Source: Desulfoprunum benzoelyticum (GTDB lineage: Bacteria > Desulfobacterota > Desulfobulbia > Desulfobulbales > Desulfocapsaceae). From it: DNA of 64,000 bases. Below, one piece after another: positions 27,364-36,894 of the stretch; positions within the stretch are counted from its first letter, which is position 1, and the number at the start of each line of letters is the position of its first letter. The stretch spans positions 55,683 through 119,682 of the forward strand of contig NZ_JACHEO010000011.1 in the NCBI RefSeq assembly GCF_014201505.1, given 5' to 3'. The translations under genes were made by a program, and so were the position numbers. The notes under the pieces are model-generated. The model worked only from the letters and a program-made list of their open reading frames with translations, was not told the origin of the DNA and did not search any database.

Positions 27364-28608
27364 ATGTATTTCATCCACACAGCCGACATTCACCTTGGGA
27401 AAACGTATCGTAACTCTCCGAGTGAAATTGAGCGATATGAAGATTTTTTCCGCTGCTTGGCTGGTATTGTGAAAAATGCACTTAAAGATCAGGTTAATTT
27501 TGTTTTAATTGGTGGAGACCTATTCCACACAGGGCAGATCTTGCCTAAAACATTTGCCAAGACCATCGAGACTCTCCAGCCGCTAAAAGAAGCGGGAATT
27601 CCTTGTATTGCTATTGAGGGAAATCACGACTGGATTCACCGGCGAGATAATATTTCCTGGATGGAGGCTCTCTCCGAGATGGGATATATTCGTCTGCTTC
27701 GCCCTTCTCGGACTGAAGACGGTGGCTATTTTTTTGATCCTTTCGATGATGTTACAGGTATGGGAGGGCACATTGAAATAGGCGGCATCAATATATACGG
27801 CCTAGGCTATATCGGCGCCCAGGCAGGAAATCATGTAGAGAGGATATGCAACGCGGTAACAACAAAAAATAACCTGTTGCTATTTCACGTTGGTATCTGG
27901 AAATATTCGCCGGTTGAAATCGGCAATATGAAGCTTGAAGAGGCTCATCCTCTCGCAGAAAAATTCAGTTATGTCGCTCTCGGACATGGTCATAAACCAT
28001 ATGTCATTGAAACTCCGGAGGGACGAGCCTATGCCTACAACCCAGGGGCACCAGAACGGGTAAATTTCGGTGAGGAAAAATACGACAAGGGATATTACTT
28101 TGTCACGATTGATGATGGCAGGTTCTCACCGGAATTCAGACCGACCAACCCAAGGCCAATGCTGGTTGAGGTAATTAATCTTGAGGGAGCTGAAAACGCT
28201 GATGATGCTCTGAACTTGTTTAGAGACCAAGTAAAAGAGAAACTGGCCCGATTAGCTGACGAGCGGGCGCCATTGTTGGAATTAAAGCTGGCAGGTAGAA
28301 TTGGCTTCCACCCCTTTGAGCTAGGGCGGGATCGCTTGCGATTGGCCCTTGAAGAATTTGCTAGTCTACTGCACATCGAGATTAAAAATCATCTTTCAAT
28401 GGTCGCTAAAACTGAAGGAGAGGAGGTCGTTAAAAAATCCCTTACTGAAATTGAGAAAGATGTGTTGCAAGATCTGGTCGGTGCGCACACCAAATATAAA
28501 GATCGTGAGGAAGAGTTGACCCGGCTTTCCTTGGCTATCCGTGATCTGGTGCTGAAAGGAGATGTTGATGATGAAGAGCTATTAGGGCTCATTCCGGAAG
28601 AGGATTGA
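27364..28608 (+). CDS. Mre11-like DNA double-strand-break nuclease
   Basis: A 414-residue intact Mre11/SbcD-like metallophosphoesterase. Metal ligands: D8 and H10 in HTADIHLGKTY, GGDLFHTG (about 48-55), EGNHDW (about 86-91), a histidine in LLFHVG (about 178) and the GHGHKP pair (about 205-210). The capping domain and helical C-terminus (about 280-414) for Rad50 binding are present. It differs from the truncated SbcD upstream in sequence type, being closer to archaeal-style Mre11, so it is not a duplicate of it. The rad50-like gene starts 5 bp after its stop. The pair would resect or cut DNA ends; on a plasmid this may be repair or defence. Confidence 0.9.
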   Translation: MYFIHTADIHLGKTYRNSPSEIERYEDFFRCLAGIVKNALKDQVNFVLIGGDLFHTGQILPKTFAKTIETLQPLKEAGIPCIAIEGNHDWIHRRDNISWMEALSEMGYIRLLRPSRTEDGGYFFDPFDDVTGMGGHIEIGGINIYGLGYIGAQAGNHVERICNAVTTKNNLLLFHVGIWKYSPVEIGNMKLEEAHPLAEKFSYVALGHGHKPYVIETPEGRAYAYNPGAPERVNFGEEKYDKGYYFVTIDDGRFSPEFRPTNPRPMLVEVINLEGAENADDALNLFRDQVKEKLARLADERAPLLELKLAGRIGFHPFELGRDRLRLALEEFASLLHIEIKNHLSMVAKTEGEEVVKKSLTEIEKDVLQDLVGAHTKYKDREEELTRLSLAIRDLVLKGDVDDEELLGLIPEED

Positions 28609-28612
28609 AAAT

Positions 28613-31057
28613 ATGCAGATTACTTCGGTCTCTCTCAAAAACATAAAATCCCATCGTGACAAGGATCTTCATTTTGTTAATGGCATTAACGTGCTGTCTG
28701 GGGCTAATGGTGCTGGCAAGAGCACTATTTTCGAGGCAATCGGTTATGCCCTTTTCGGAGTAGATGCCAGGGACTTTGTTGGCAATATTGAACGTTTCAT
28801 TTCCATTGGGGCAAAGAAAGGTGAAATATCCGTTGTGTTTTTAACGGATGCAGGCAATAGGTATCGCGTGTCCCGAGGCGTAGGAGCGGGCTCAAAGTGG
28901 CTTCTTGCCACTGAAGTTGGTGGCATCTTCGAAGTGGAGGACCATGCCGGTGCTCAGGAGACAGAGGAGAGGATTAGACAACTGCTGGGATTAGACAGTG
29001 GCCGATCACTTGCGGACCAGTTTAAATTAGTCATTGGGCCCTTTCAAAACGATTTTCTTGGTCCTTTTGTTTTGAAACAATCGACCAAGCGCCAAGAGGC
29101 TTTTGATGAAATCCTCGGTATTGACGCTTGGCGAAAGACATACAAGGGAACCAGTTCTCTTGTGGCGACCACGAAGAATAAAATAGAAATCTTGAATGTC
29201 GAGATTGCAGGAAAGCAGGAGCAGGTAGCCTCTTTGCCAGACAAAAAGAAAGAGTTGGTAGAAATAATCAAAGATTCTGGAGCTCGCCAAAAAATACTTT
29301 TAGAAAAAGAGGGGGCACTGAAGAAAATAGACAAGCAACTTGTCCAACTGGATGGCCAGGAAAAGACAATCAACACCAATCAGGCTGAAATTAAGGTTCT
29401 TGATAACCGTATCCGTGATGGCGAAGGGAAAATTGCAGATCAGAAGCAGCGGGTAATCGAGTCAGAGCAAGCACAGGCAATGCTTGAAAAAACGAAGACT
29501 GGCAAAGAGGCGTTTGAGGAGGCCGAGAAAGAGCTTAAAAATTTACGGATGCAGGAACAGCAGCGTCGGGCTGTTGAAAAAGAAATTAATGAACTGGAAA
29601 AGAAAAGAGCCAAATTGAACCAAACCATTGAACATGAGCAGCGCGAGGTGGTCAATGCTGAAAAGCAATTAGCAGAAGAGGAACGCCAGTTGCATTCAAT
29701 TCGTAAAGGATTAGCAGCAGACAAAAACACATCTGATAGTGCAGCCAGGTTGCCAAAACTTCGAGAGGATATTGAGAAATTACGAGCGGTTCTAGGCCTT
29801 CTTAACGGTAAGCAAGCAGGGCTTCAGGAGGGTAAAGAAAAGCTAAGGGAAGGAGTGTGTCCTTTTTTTAAAGAATCCTGCAAGAACATCATCGGTAAAA
29901 AACCGCGAGATGTATTCACTGAAAGACTTGAAGGTCTGGAGAGGGAAAAAAATGAATTCAACCATCAGATTGAGGCGCTGAATAGAGAAATTGAAACGGC
30001 AGAGAAAGCCCAGCAGGAGTTGAACTCTCTTAAAGTTAGGGGCGAGGAAATTGAAAAACAAATCAAGACGCTTGAAAAGAAGAGACAAGACAATGATAAG
30101 CGTAAAAGCGGCATTTCTGGGTTAAAAGTACAGCAGATAGAAGCAGATAAAGCGACAGAGGCACGCAAAGAAGATCTAAAGGTATTTCAAGACCTCGACA
30201 CTAAAATTAAAACCTTGGAAGGTATTAAAGCAAAGCACCAATCTGACCGTGATGCCTTTTTTGCCAACCAGAAGGATGCCCAGGATCTTAAAAACCGCCA
30301 AGAAGTCCTTAAAAAAATGTTGGTGCTTTTGGACGAACTCGCAAAGACACTTACCGAAAAGAGAACTGAGATTGCGCAACTTCAAAAGGTCTATGATGCT
30401 AAAAAACATGCTGAGGAAAGGTCAAAAAAAGAGGAGCTTGTGGCTGAAAATGCCACCCTTCGGCAGCAAATAGAAAACTTGGGAAAAGAACAGAATCGAA
30501 TTGAAGGGGAAGTCAAAAAGCTGAAAGAGATCAGAAAAGAGATCGAAGCTAAACTTGCTGAGAGAAAAAAAATTGAGAAAAAAGAATCACTGATCAAATT
30601 TTTACGCAATCAGATTTTCAAGAATGTCTCAACCCAGCTTTCTGACAGGTTTCGAGAGGAAATCAGCCTCCGGGCTGACAGGATATACCGCAACATAGCC
30701 GAGACAGATGAAGAACTGTACTGGGGAGATAAATACCAGATAGTTCTGCGGGATATGGTTGATGGACAAATCAGGGAACGTACAGATGATCAGTTGTCAG
30801 GCGGCCAGATAATGAGTTCTGTAGTTGCTCTTCGCCTGGCTCTACTACAGACAATTGGGGCTCGAGTGGCTTTTTTCGATGAACCTACATCCAATCTGGA
30901 TGCTACCCGGAGAGAGAACCTTGCCCATGCCTTTCGCGCAATTGATGTTGGCCGAGAAGAGTTGACAGAGCACTGGTACGACCAGCTTTTCCTCATAAGT
31001 CACGATGTGGCCTTCACTGAAGTGACAGACCAGATTATTTCACTTGATGCCGATTAA
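28613..31057 (+). CDS. Rad50/SbcC-like SMC ATPase
   Basis: An 814-residue Rad50-type ATPase, partner of the preceding Mre11. Walker A is GANGAGKST (residues 30-38), the Q-loop region LVIGPFQNDFLGPF (about 141-152), the ABC signature LSGGQ (about 729) and Walker B FFDEPTSNLD (about 754-763), then ISHD (H-loop, about 797). Two long coiled coils (about 190-400 and 440-680) flank an apex with CPFFKESC (about 416-423): instead of the usual CxxC zinc hook the two cysteines are six residues apart. The length is shorter than E. coli SbcC (1048) but normal for archaeal-type Rad50 (about 850-880). Confidence 0.9.
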   Translation: MQITSVSLKNIKSHRDKDLHFVNGINVLSGANGAGKSTIFEAIGYALFGVDARDFVGNIERFISIGAKKGEISVVFLTDAGNRYRVSRGVGAGSKWLLATEVGGIFEVEDHAGAQETEERIRQLLGLDSGRSLADQFKLVIGPFQNDFLGPFVLKQSTKRQEAFDEILGIDAWRKTYKGTSSLVATTKNKIEILNVEIAGKQEQVASLPDKKKELVEIIKDSGARQKILLEKEGALKKIDKQLVQLDGQEKTINTNQAEIKVLDNRIRDGEGKIADQKQRVIESEQAQAMLEKTKTGKEAFEEAEKELKNLRMQEQQRRAVEKEINELEKKRAKLNQTIEHEQREVVNAEKQLAEEERQLHSIRKGLAADKNTSDSAARLPKLREDIEKLRAVLGLLNGKQAGLQEGKEKLREGVCPFFKESCKNIIGKKPRDVFTERLEGLEREKNEFNHQIEALNREIETAEKAQQELNSLKVRGEEIEKQIKTLEKKRQDNDKRKSGISGLKVQQIEADKATEARKEDLKVFQDLDTKIKTLEGIKAKHQSDRDAFFANQKDAQDLKNRQEVLKKMLVLLDELAKTLTEKRTEIAQLQKVYDAKKHAEERSKKEELVAENATLRQQIENLGKEQNRIEGEVKKLKEIRKEIEAKLAERKKIEKKESLIKFLRNQIFKNVSTQLSDRFREEISLRADRIYRNIAETDEELYWGDKYQIVLRDMVDGQIRERTDDQLSGGQIMSSVVALRLALLQTIGARVAFFDEPTSNLDATRRENLAHAFRAIDVGREELTEHWYDQLFLISHDVAFTEVTDQIISLDAD

Positions 31058-31161
31058 TCTGGCTTGGATAGGTGTACAGCCTGTTTGACATATTCATAGA
31101 AAGTGCTAAGCATTAGTATGAGGCTTGTCGTGATATTTTGCCTCTAGCGTTGAGGAGAGTG

Positions 31162-31365
31162 ATGACTACAGGAACTATCAGCATAATTATAGGGGTGGTA
31201 ATCCTTGTCCTTGTCAAGTTGTTGGTTAAGGATGAGAAAAGTTCTAGTCATAAGATAGGCCTATACGAGAGTGATCAGGAAGATTTGTTTAAAGAAGAAC
31301 CCGAATTTGATCGCACTTGGTCTATTCTTCCTGGGAACATTTTTCATCGTTCAAACGATGATTGA
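31162..31365 (+). CDS. Small single-span membrane protein
   Basis: A 67-residue protein with one strong transmembrane helix at the N-terminus (TISIIIGVVILVLVKLLV, about residues 5-22) followed by a charged, acidic tail with no recognised motif. gaggag precedes the ATG at 31162 well, better than the in-frame TTG at 31138. It is the last + strand gene before the convergent transfer operon, whose traG stop is only 6 bp away. No function is proposed; it could be an accessory of the Mre11-Rad50 pair or an entry-exclusion-type protein by position. Confidence 0.5.
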   Translation: MTTGTISIIIGVVILVLVKLLVKDEKSSSHKIGLYESDQEDLFKEEPEFDRTWSILPGNIFHRSNDD

Positions 31366-31371
31366 GAGGGG

Positions 31372-34300
31372 CTATTTTTTCTCAAACACACTGCCTTTCC
31401 AAAAATCTTCATCGTTTGTTGGTGGGGAAGAAGCTGCATCACCATGAATGACCCTGCCGGAAGGCAGCACGATTCCTCCATCTTGTTTCTGTGGCTCAAC
31501 GAGATTGCCTTCGTAATAAAAAGTTGGGTTCCTGTAGAAATCGTGAGTTGGTCTCGGGGGTGCACCTTGGTTCAATCCGGCCATGTCTTTCATCAGGTCT
31601 CCTGCAGTGGTATGAATTCCACCTTGGCCAGATTCCTCGATACGATTTCTGTTGCGAATGTCGTGGGCTGGATCAGTGACGGAAGGTGCATTGGGATTGT
31701 CCATTGGAATGTCTGAGTGTGGCTTCGCGAGAGTGCCATCTTTGATTCCATAGGTTTTTGATCCGGCAACGCTTGCAGCCATTCCAATGTCTTGCTTAAA
31801 TTTTTGGTCTTGGACGCGATTTTTTGTGCCGGCAATGGTACTGCCTACTGTATCGGCAGTGCTTCCCCAACCATAACCATTCCCACTGACAAAGCCGGTA
31901 ACAATGGCTTTCATATTGTCAACTCCCTGACTTCCCTGCTGGGTCAGAAAATGATTGAAGTCGCTTATGGTGCGCCGTATGTTTTCCGGCGATTCATCTC
32001 CATAACGTTCTATGGCGTAATTTCTGACTAGAGCTGTGGTAAGGTCGGCCCCGTACGATTCTGTGGAGCTTCTCATTTCTCTAGCATCATTTAGGTACGA
32101 ATATGCCTCAGTGGCACCAATCTGTTTTGCAAGTTTCGTCATGTAATCGAGGCTTTTGGAATCCTGCAAGGTTTGTTGAAGAGATTCTGAACGTACCTGG
32201 GCCGCAGTATTCTCAAATGCTTTGGCAGTCTCTTCGGATACATTGAAGTTTACTGATTCACCATTGTTGCCAACCACAGTAAGCTGACCCCCACTGCTGA
32301 ATATTCTTTTGAAACCAGCTCCTACACTACTTTGAAATTGTGTTCTAACATCCTCACTCATCGAATGAACGAAACTGGACTTATCGCTCATTGCTCGTTG
32401 CCAGTTCTCACGAGTCGCATTATCAATCCGAGTCGTGAAAGCACTGGCTTCACTGCTGGAAAGACTGGCCCTTTTCGCTGCATCCATAGCCAGTTGCCAA
32501 TTCTGACTCTTGCCAAGACTGTTTGAAGCAGCGACAATCTGTTGCTGTTGGGCCATGGCACCAACGGTGACGGGATTGAGACCATTGACGGCTGCGTGGG
32601 TGGTGTGATGATTACCGGAACTGTCGACCGAGTAGGCAGCTCGGCCCTCGGCCATAGTGTCAACGGCGACTCCTTCGCCACCAGCGCCGGTGGTGGTGAC
32701 AGTGGTGGAACCATCCGGATTGACGGTTTCTGATTTTGTTCTGGTGGTACTGCCGTCCGGACCGGTTGAAACTTCGACAGGACCTGAGCCTGTCCCCGCA
32801 CTCACCCTTGCTGAAGCCATCATGGTAGCCATTTCACTGTCTGATGTTCCCGGAGGTATCTGTCCAGATTCCTGCAGGGAGTTTTTCGTGTTCATTGCAG
32901 CCGTGTAACCACCAACCGAACGGTGAGTGTTCCAGGCTTGCGCAGCTGCCATGTTGGAAAACCGGTGCTCCGGCATACCGGCAAGGAGTCCGGCGGCACG
33001 TACCTGCTGGTTCATGGCTGCAGATGTTCCTTCCGGGGTGAGCAGTTGCCCGGCTTGTGCGCCGGCAGATTGCACTATTCTGCTGAGGTTGCCGGCAAGC
33101 ATGGCCAGGGCATGACCGCCGAAGCGAATAAGCATCATCGAGAAAAAACTCGCCAGCATAATACCCGCTGAGCGGATCACCCCAAACATCGACAGCAGCT
33201 TGATGGAGATGGTCGGAAATGCAGCCATGGCATAGACGCCGAGACTCGATTGGCGCATATCTTCAAAGGCGTAGGAGGCATAATCCATTGCCGCTCCGTG
33301 GATCACGGCATCGGTAATCCCCCAGGTGGTGAGAAACACAAAAAAGCCGAACATCACCGATACAGCCTTGCCGACAACAGGGGTAAAGAGAAAGAGGACC
33401 AGAAAGGGAATAACACCGATGGCAATGGCGGTCATGACAGCCCGGATGATTGGGATCCACTCGTTCATGGTGAGGCCGATGCCGAGACCGGTGGAAGTGA
33501 TTTTGCGGTTACTCTCCATGAGCATGGATGTCTCGTAATCGTCCTGGAAATAGAAGTTGTAGAGGATTTCGGCGATCTGGCGTTGCTGGATGATCTTTTC
33601 CGGGGTGGTCGCGGTGCCGGTGGTAAAATTCAGGGTACTGGTGAGCAGTGCTTTGCAGGTGTTCAATTCAACCGCATTGGACGGATCAAAATATGCCTTG
33701 CTGCAGACCTTCTTTATGGCTTCATCGTAATTGGTGGGATTGGCATAAATGGGCTGCAAGCTGTTCCAGGCATCGGTGCAGGTGACATTGGACCCTTCCG
33801 GGTGAGTGGCATCATAATAGACGGTATAGACTGCCGGATTGACCGCTGCGCTCAGGTCGCCCAGAAAATCCGAGGTGTTGTTGCGCAGATCATCAAGTGA
33901 CAGTGTGGTGCCTGGGCGCAATAGCTCAAAGGTCACACAATCCTTGACGTAGCGGATCATGCTTGTTCTGGCGTAGTTGTTTTTTGGGGCTGATCCCTTG
34001 ACCGACTCCAGGGCCTTGAAACCAATACCACCGGCGGTCGAGCTAAACTGGGCATCAGGGGCGGCGGCGGTATCGATAATGTCGACCATTCCTCTTTCGA
34101 TCTTGTTGAGAAAGCCTGCGGTAAAGACCACTGCATCCGGTACCTGGCCGATGGTCTGGAATCTGTTCAATACTGGATCGTAGACCGTGATATTGCCCTT
34201 GGGAACAAAGAGAGCCAGATAGAGGACTGCGCCAAACAGTACCGGCACAGCCCACACCAAGGGGATGACCTTTGCTCCCGTGGCGGCACGTGCCAGCCAG

Positions 34301-34521
34301 GCGCTGACCCCGGCGATAAGACCAAGCACCATGACGACAAAGAGCAAACCCTGGTAGCCCGAATCGCTGAAAATGAGGGCGATCTTGGTGAAGGCCTGGG
34401 TAATGGGATTGAATCCTCCGTAGGTATAATATTCCATATCCAGGGCAAAGGCGGGTCCTGCTGAAAGAAGGGACAGGCAGGTAGCCGCTGGTACGATAAT
34501 TGGGAGTCTGATGCTCTTCAT
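31372..34521 (-). CDS. traG: TraG-like mating-pair stabilisation protein
   Basis: A 1049-residue inner-membrane protein. A signal-like N-terminus (MKSIRLPIIVPAATCLSLLSAGPAFA) is followed by the F-type TraG N-terminal domain DMEYYTYGGFNPITQAFTKIALIFSDSGYQGLLF and several membrane helices (about 45-115 and 345-480). The C-terminal half is a long periplasmic or cytoplasmic hydrophilic region, with a threonine-rich repeat (DGSTTRTK...DGSTTVTTT, about 590-615). In F, TraG assembles the pilus and stabilises mating pairs. The start at 34521 leaves 7 bp after traH; an in-frame ATG at 34563 would overlap it and spoil the signal peptide. It is the last gene of the operon and slightly longer than F TraG (938). 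Confidence 0.88.
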   Translation of the reverse strand: MKSIRLPIIVPAATCLSLLSAGPAFALDMEYYTYGGFNPITQAFTKIALIFSDSGYQGLLFVVMVLGLIAGVSAWLARAATGAKVIPLVWAVPVLFGAVLYLALFVPKGNITVYDPVLNRFQTIGQVPDAVVFTAGFLNKIERGMVDIIDTAAAPDAQFSSTAGGIGFKALESVKGSAPKNNYARTSMIRYVKDCVTFELLRPGTTLSLDDLRNNTSDFLGDLSAAVNPAVYTVYYDATHPEGSNVTCTDAWNSLQPIYANPTNYDEAIKKVCSKAYFDPSNAVELNTCKALLTSTLNFTTGTATTPEKIIQQRQIAEILYNFYFQDDYETSMLMESNRKITSTGLGIGLTMNEWIPIIRAVMTAIAIGVIPFLVLFLFTPVVGKAVSVMFGFFVFLTTWGITDAVIHGAAMDYASYAFEDMRQSSLGVYAMAAFPTISIKLLSMFGVIRSAGIMLASFFSMMLIRFGGHALAMLAGNLSRIVQSAGAQAGQLLTPEGTSAAMNQQVRAAGLLAGMPEHRFSNMAAAQAWNTHRSVGGYTAAMNTKNSLQESGQIPPGTSDSEMATMMASARVSAGTGSGPVEVSTGPDGSTTRTKSETVNPDGSTTVTTTGAGGEGVAVDTMAEGRAAYSVDSSGNHHTTHAAVNGLNPVTVGAMAQQQQIVAASNSLGKSQNWQLAMDAAKRASLSSSEASAFTTRIDNATRENWQRAMSDKSSFVHSMSEDVRTQFQSSVGAGFKRIFSSGGQLTVVGNNGESVNFNVSEETAKAFENTAAQVRSESLQQTLQDSKSLDYMTKLAKQIGATEAYSYLNDAREMRSSTESYGADLTTALVRNYAIERYGDESPENIRRTISDFNHFLTQQGSQGVDNMKAIVTGFVSGNGYGWGSTADTVGSTIAGTKNRVQDQKFKQDIGMAASVAGSKTYGIKDGTLAKPHSDIPMDNPNAPSVTDPAHDIRNRNRIEESGQGGIHTTAGDLMKDMAGLNQGAPPRPTHDFYRNPTFYYEGNLVEPQKQDGGIVLPSGRVIHGDAASSPPTNDEDFWKGSVFEKK

Positions 34522-34528
34522 ACGCCCG

Positions 34529-35977
34529 TCACATCTGCAATCTTGCCGCGACATCTTTACCATAGCGCCGGGTAATCTCGGCAGTTATCTGCTGCTCGAC
34601 CTTCTGCATGTGCTCAAGGTAATCCATGATGGTCGACATCTCTTTTGCCGAAGCCACATAACTTGCCCGGGCAGCGTCTTGAAGCCGCCTGATTCGCGCC
34701 TGCATAAGAGAGATATTCTGGTCTGCATGTTCGGCAAAAATGACAGCCGCACAATTCTCCGATGGTTGGCCGGTGGCGGCCTCTGCCTGTTTCTCGAGCA
34801 TCTCTCGTGCCTTCCAGGCAATGGTCTCGGCCCGCACGTACAGATCGGACAGCATCTGCAGGGCGTAGGCATTGGCGGTGATATCGGCAAGACCGGCTAC
34901 AGCGGCTTCTTTCATACCTGAACCCACAGCCGTTTTAAGGATGGGAAGGGCGGACAGGGGGCTTGCGGCCAGAAATGTCTCTTCATCCCCGCTGAGGACA
35001 CCTTTGTTTTCGATTTTATCAGCAATAGAGCTCAGAATATTCTGGACGTATTGACGTAAGTCACGGTTGGTATCGGTAATCTGGCTGCAGGTTCCACCAG
35101 AGTCTTTGGCGAACACCTCGCCACTGGTAAATGCCTTGATATCGTCCGGGTTATTCTCCGAGCATGGCGGTTCATAGGATATCTTGTAGGCGTTGGCAGA
35201 GCCCTCGAGGTTGACGTCGCCAACCAGGCCGCGAATAAGACTGGTGTAATCGGCAGGCAGGCTGATTTTGCTGCCGACATTGTCGAGCAGGGATCCACCC
35301 GAGAGGAAGGTCGCTGTTATTTCGCTGTTACAGCCACTGGTCACCCTTGAGACATCCGCCGGCTGCGGAACGTTATTGTTGGCTTGATCCTCGGTGGTGA
35401 TTATATCCCACATTTCGGATACACCCTGGCTCAGCTTGTTTTCCTTTATGGAGGTGCCGAGTTTTTCCTTCATCACCTCGCTGGAGTGAAAACCGTTTTC
35501 ATCCATGACCACCCCGACCAGTTCCTTTGCCGCCGCGCATTCATCGAGCTGCATGGAGTTGAGCTTATCGGAGATCGCCTCAAAGTTTTTGATGGTATTG
35601 GCGCATTGCTCGCAAAGTGTTTTCAGGCCAAGATCAAAGGCCACCGCCGCTGCACCGGAAAGAATGCCCTGGAGCTTATCCACCAGGTAGTCGGTATTCA
35701 TGAAGGAGAACCCACCCATGAACACATCGATTCCACCGCAACCGCTTTTGATGCGGGGCGTTTCGATCGTAACCGGATATGAGACACTGCTTGGCCACCG
35801 GGCGTTGAAGCTGCCTCCGGAATAGTAACCTCGCTGTTGTCCGGAGAGGTAATTGGGGGAGGTGGTGGTTTTTTGATCAAGCCAGTCGTCTACCCAGGCG
35901 GATGACGCAACAACGGGATACAGTAAAAGCGATATTGTTAGAATTACAGCGGGGATGGCTACTCGGCGTTTTTCCAT
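34529..35977 (-). CDS. traH: TraH, conjugative pilus assembly protein
   Basis: A 482-residue exported protein of the F-type transfer system. The signal peptide is MEKRRVAIPAVILTISLLLY...VASSAW. The family core is clear: SGCGGIDVFMGGFSFMNTDYLVDKLQGIL (about 78-108), followed by conserved cysteine pair LCEQCANTI (about 121-130) and ECAAAKEL. F TraH is 458 residues and works in the periplasm with TraF, TraW, TraU and TrbI in pilus outgrowth and retraction. It overlaps traF by 19 bp and precedes traG, the standard traF-H-G order. Confidence 0.93.
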   Translation of the reverse strand: MEKRRVAIPAVILTISLLLYPVVASSAWVDDWLDQKTTTSPNYLSGQQRGYYSGGSFNARWPSSVSYPVTIETPRIKSGCGGIDVFMGGFSFMNTDYLVDKLQGILSGAAAVAFDLGLKTLCEQCANTIKNFEAISDKLNSMQLDECAAAKELVGVVMDENGFHSSEVMKEKLGTSIKENKLSQGVSEMWDIITTEDQANNNVPQPADVSRVTSGCNSEITATFLSGGSLLDNVGSKISLPADYTSLIRGLVGDVNLEGSANAYKISYEPPCSENNPDDIKAFTSGEVFAKDSGGTCSQITDTNRDLRQYVQNILSSIADKIENKGVLSGDEETFLAASPLSALPILKTAVGSGMKEAAVAGLADITANAYALQMLSDLYVRAETIAWKAREMLEKQAEAATGQPSENCAAVIFAEHADQNISLMQARIRRLQDAARASYVASAKEMSTIMDYLEHMQKVEQQITAEITRRYGKDVAARLQM

Positions 35978-36894
35978 GGCTGTTTTCCCTTATCTAAGAT
36001 TGATGTTGGATCGAACGCTGAGCCTTTTTGAAAGTCATACATCAGGAAGTTGTCTCCCCGGGTGTTACCCTGCAGCAGACGGATGGCTCGGTAGAGCTTT
36101 CTTTCCAGCTCTGACATTGCTATGACTCCGCTTGCTACCGTCATGTAGTTGTCCTGCCCCTTTTTGATAAGGAGCAGGGTTGGGGTGATGGTGATGTTGA
36201 AGCGACTAGCACTGTTGATATTCCTGCTGATATCCACGGTCTTTATCTGCCAGCCGTATTTTTCGACAAAATAGCCCAGTATCCCTGCCTGTTTTTCACA
36301 AAAGCCGCAGCCGGGGCTGACGAAAAATAGCAGGGCATGATCGTTGCCGGCGCGATTTATTGTCTGGGATATTTCATCCTGCTGCATGCTGACTCTGGCG
36401 GTGACCCCAGGTCCCGCAGTCGGATACACATGATTCACATTGAACAGCTCACCATATTTCTGGGTGACGTACATGGTGGCATTGGTGTAGGCGAGGGCTT
36501 TGCGGCGGGCTATATCCTGCATGGTCAAATATTCCAGAATGTGTTGCTCGGATGGGGTTTGGACAGCTTTTTTCTGCAGGACATTGAGGAGTTCCTGAAA
36601 ATCGTCCGGGTACATATTCCACAGCTCTTCGATGGAATATGAGTCCAGATTTGGCGCTGTCTTTGGCTCATTTGCGGATAACTCCGGTGGCCTTTTCGTT
36701 TCCATGTCTTCCGCTGGCGGATTTTCGTACCAGAACCAGCCGTGTTTGGTGTCGTTGTAAAATCTGTTCTGCTGTTCGGATTTCGCATTGAGATCGGCAG
36801 CCGTGGCATTGCCGGCAACGATCAACAAACACACCGACCAGAGCAGGAAGAGATCACCAAATTGGCAAGGCTTTATAGAGGATGTCGTTTGCAT
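35959..36894 (-). CDS. traF: TraF, thioredoxin-fold pilus assembly protein
   Basis: A 311-residue exported protein with a thioredoxin-like domain. The start at 36894 gives a plausible signal sequence (hydrophobic stretch FGDLFLLWSVCLLIVAGNATAA); a longer in-frame start at 36942 lies deeper in the upstream gene. NRFYNDTKHGWFWYENPP is the N-terminal TraF hallmark, and FFVSPGCGFCEKQAGIL (about 183-199) contains the CxxC of the thioredoxin fold. F TraF lacks the active CxxC, whereas many relatives keep it, so this version could have disulfide-exchange activity. It overlaps the S26 peptidase gene by 41 bp and traH by 19 bp. Confidence 0.9.
   Translation of the reverse strand: MQTTSSIKPCQFGDLFLLWSVCLLIVAGNATAADLNAKSEQQNRFYNDTKHGWFWYENPPAEDMETKRPPELSANEPKTAPNLDSYSIEELWNMYPDDFQELLNVLQKKAVQTPSEQHILEYLTMQDIARRKALAYTNATMYVTQKYGELFNVNHVYPTAGPGVTARVSMQQDEISQTINRAGNDHALLFFVSPGCGFCEKQAGILGYFVEKYGWQIKTVDISRNINSASRFNITITPTLLLIKKGQDNYMTVASGVIAMSELERKLYRAIRLLQGNTRGDNFLMYDFQKGSAFDPTSILDKGKQPWKNAE

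Noticed and set aside
33250..33900. A 216-codon + strand frame opposite traG
   Set aside because: Antisense shadow of the membrane region of traG; composition is that of a reverse complement of hydrophobic codons.
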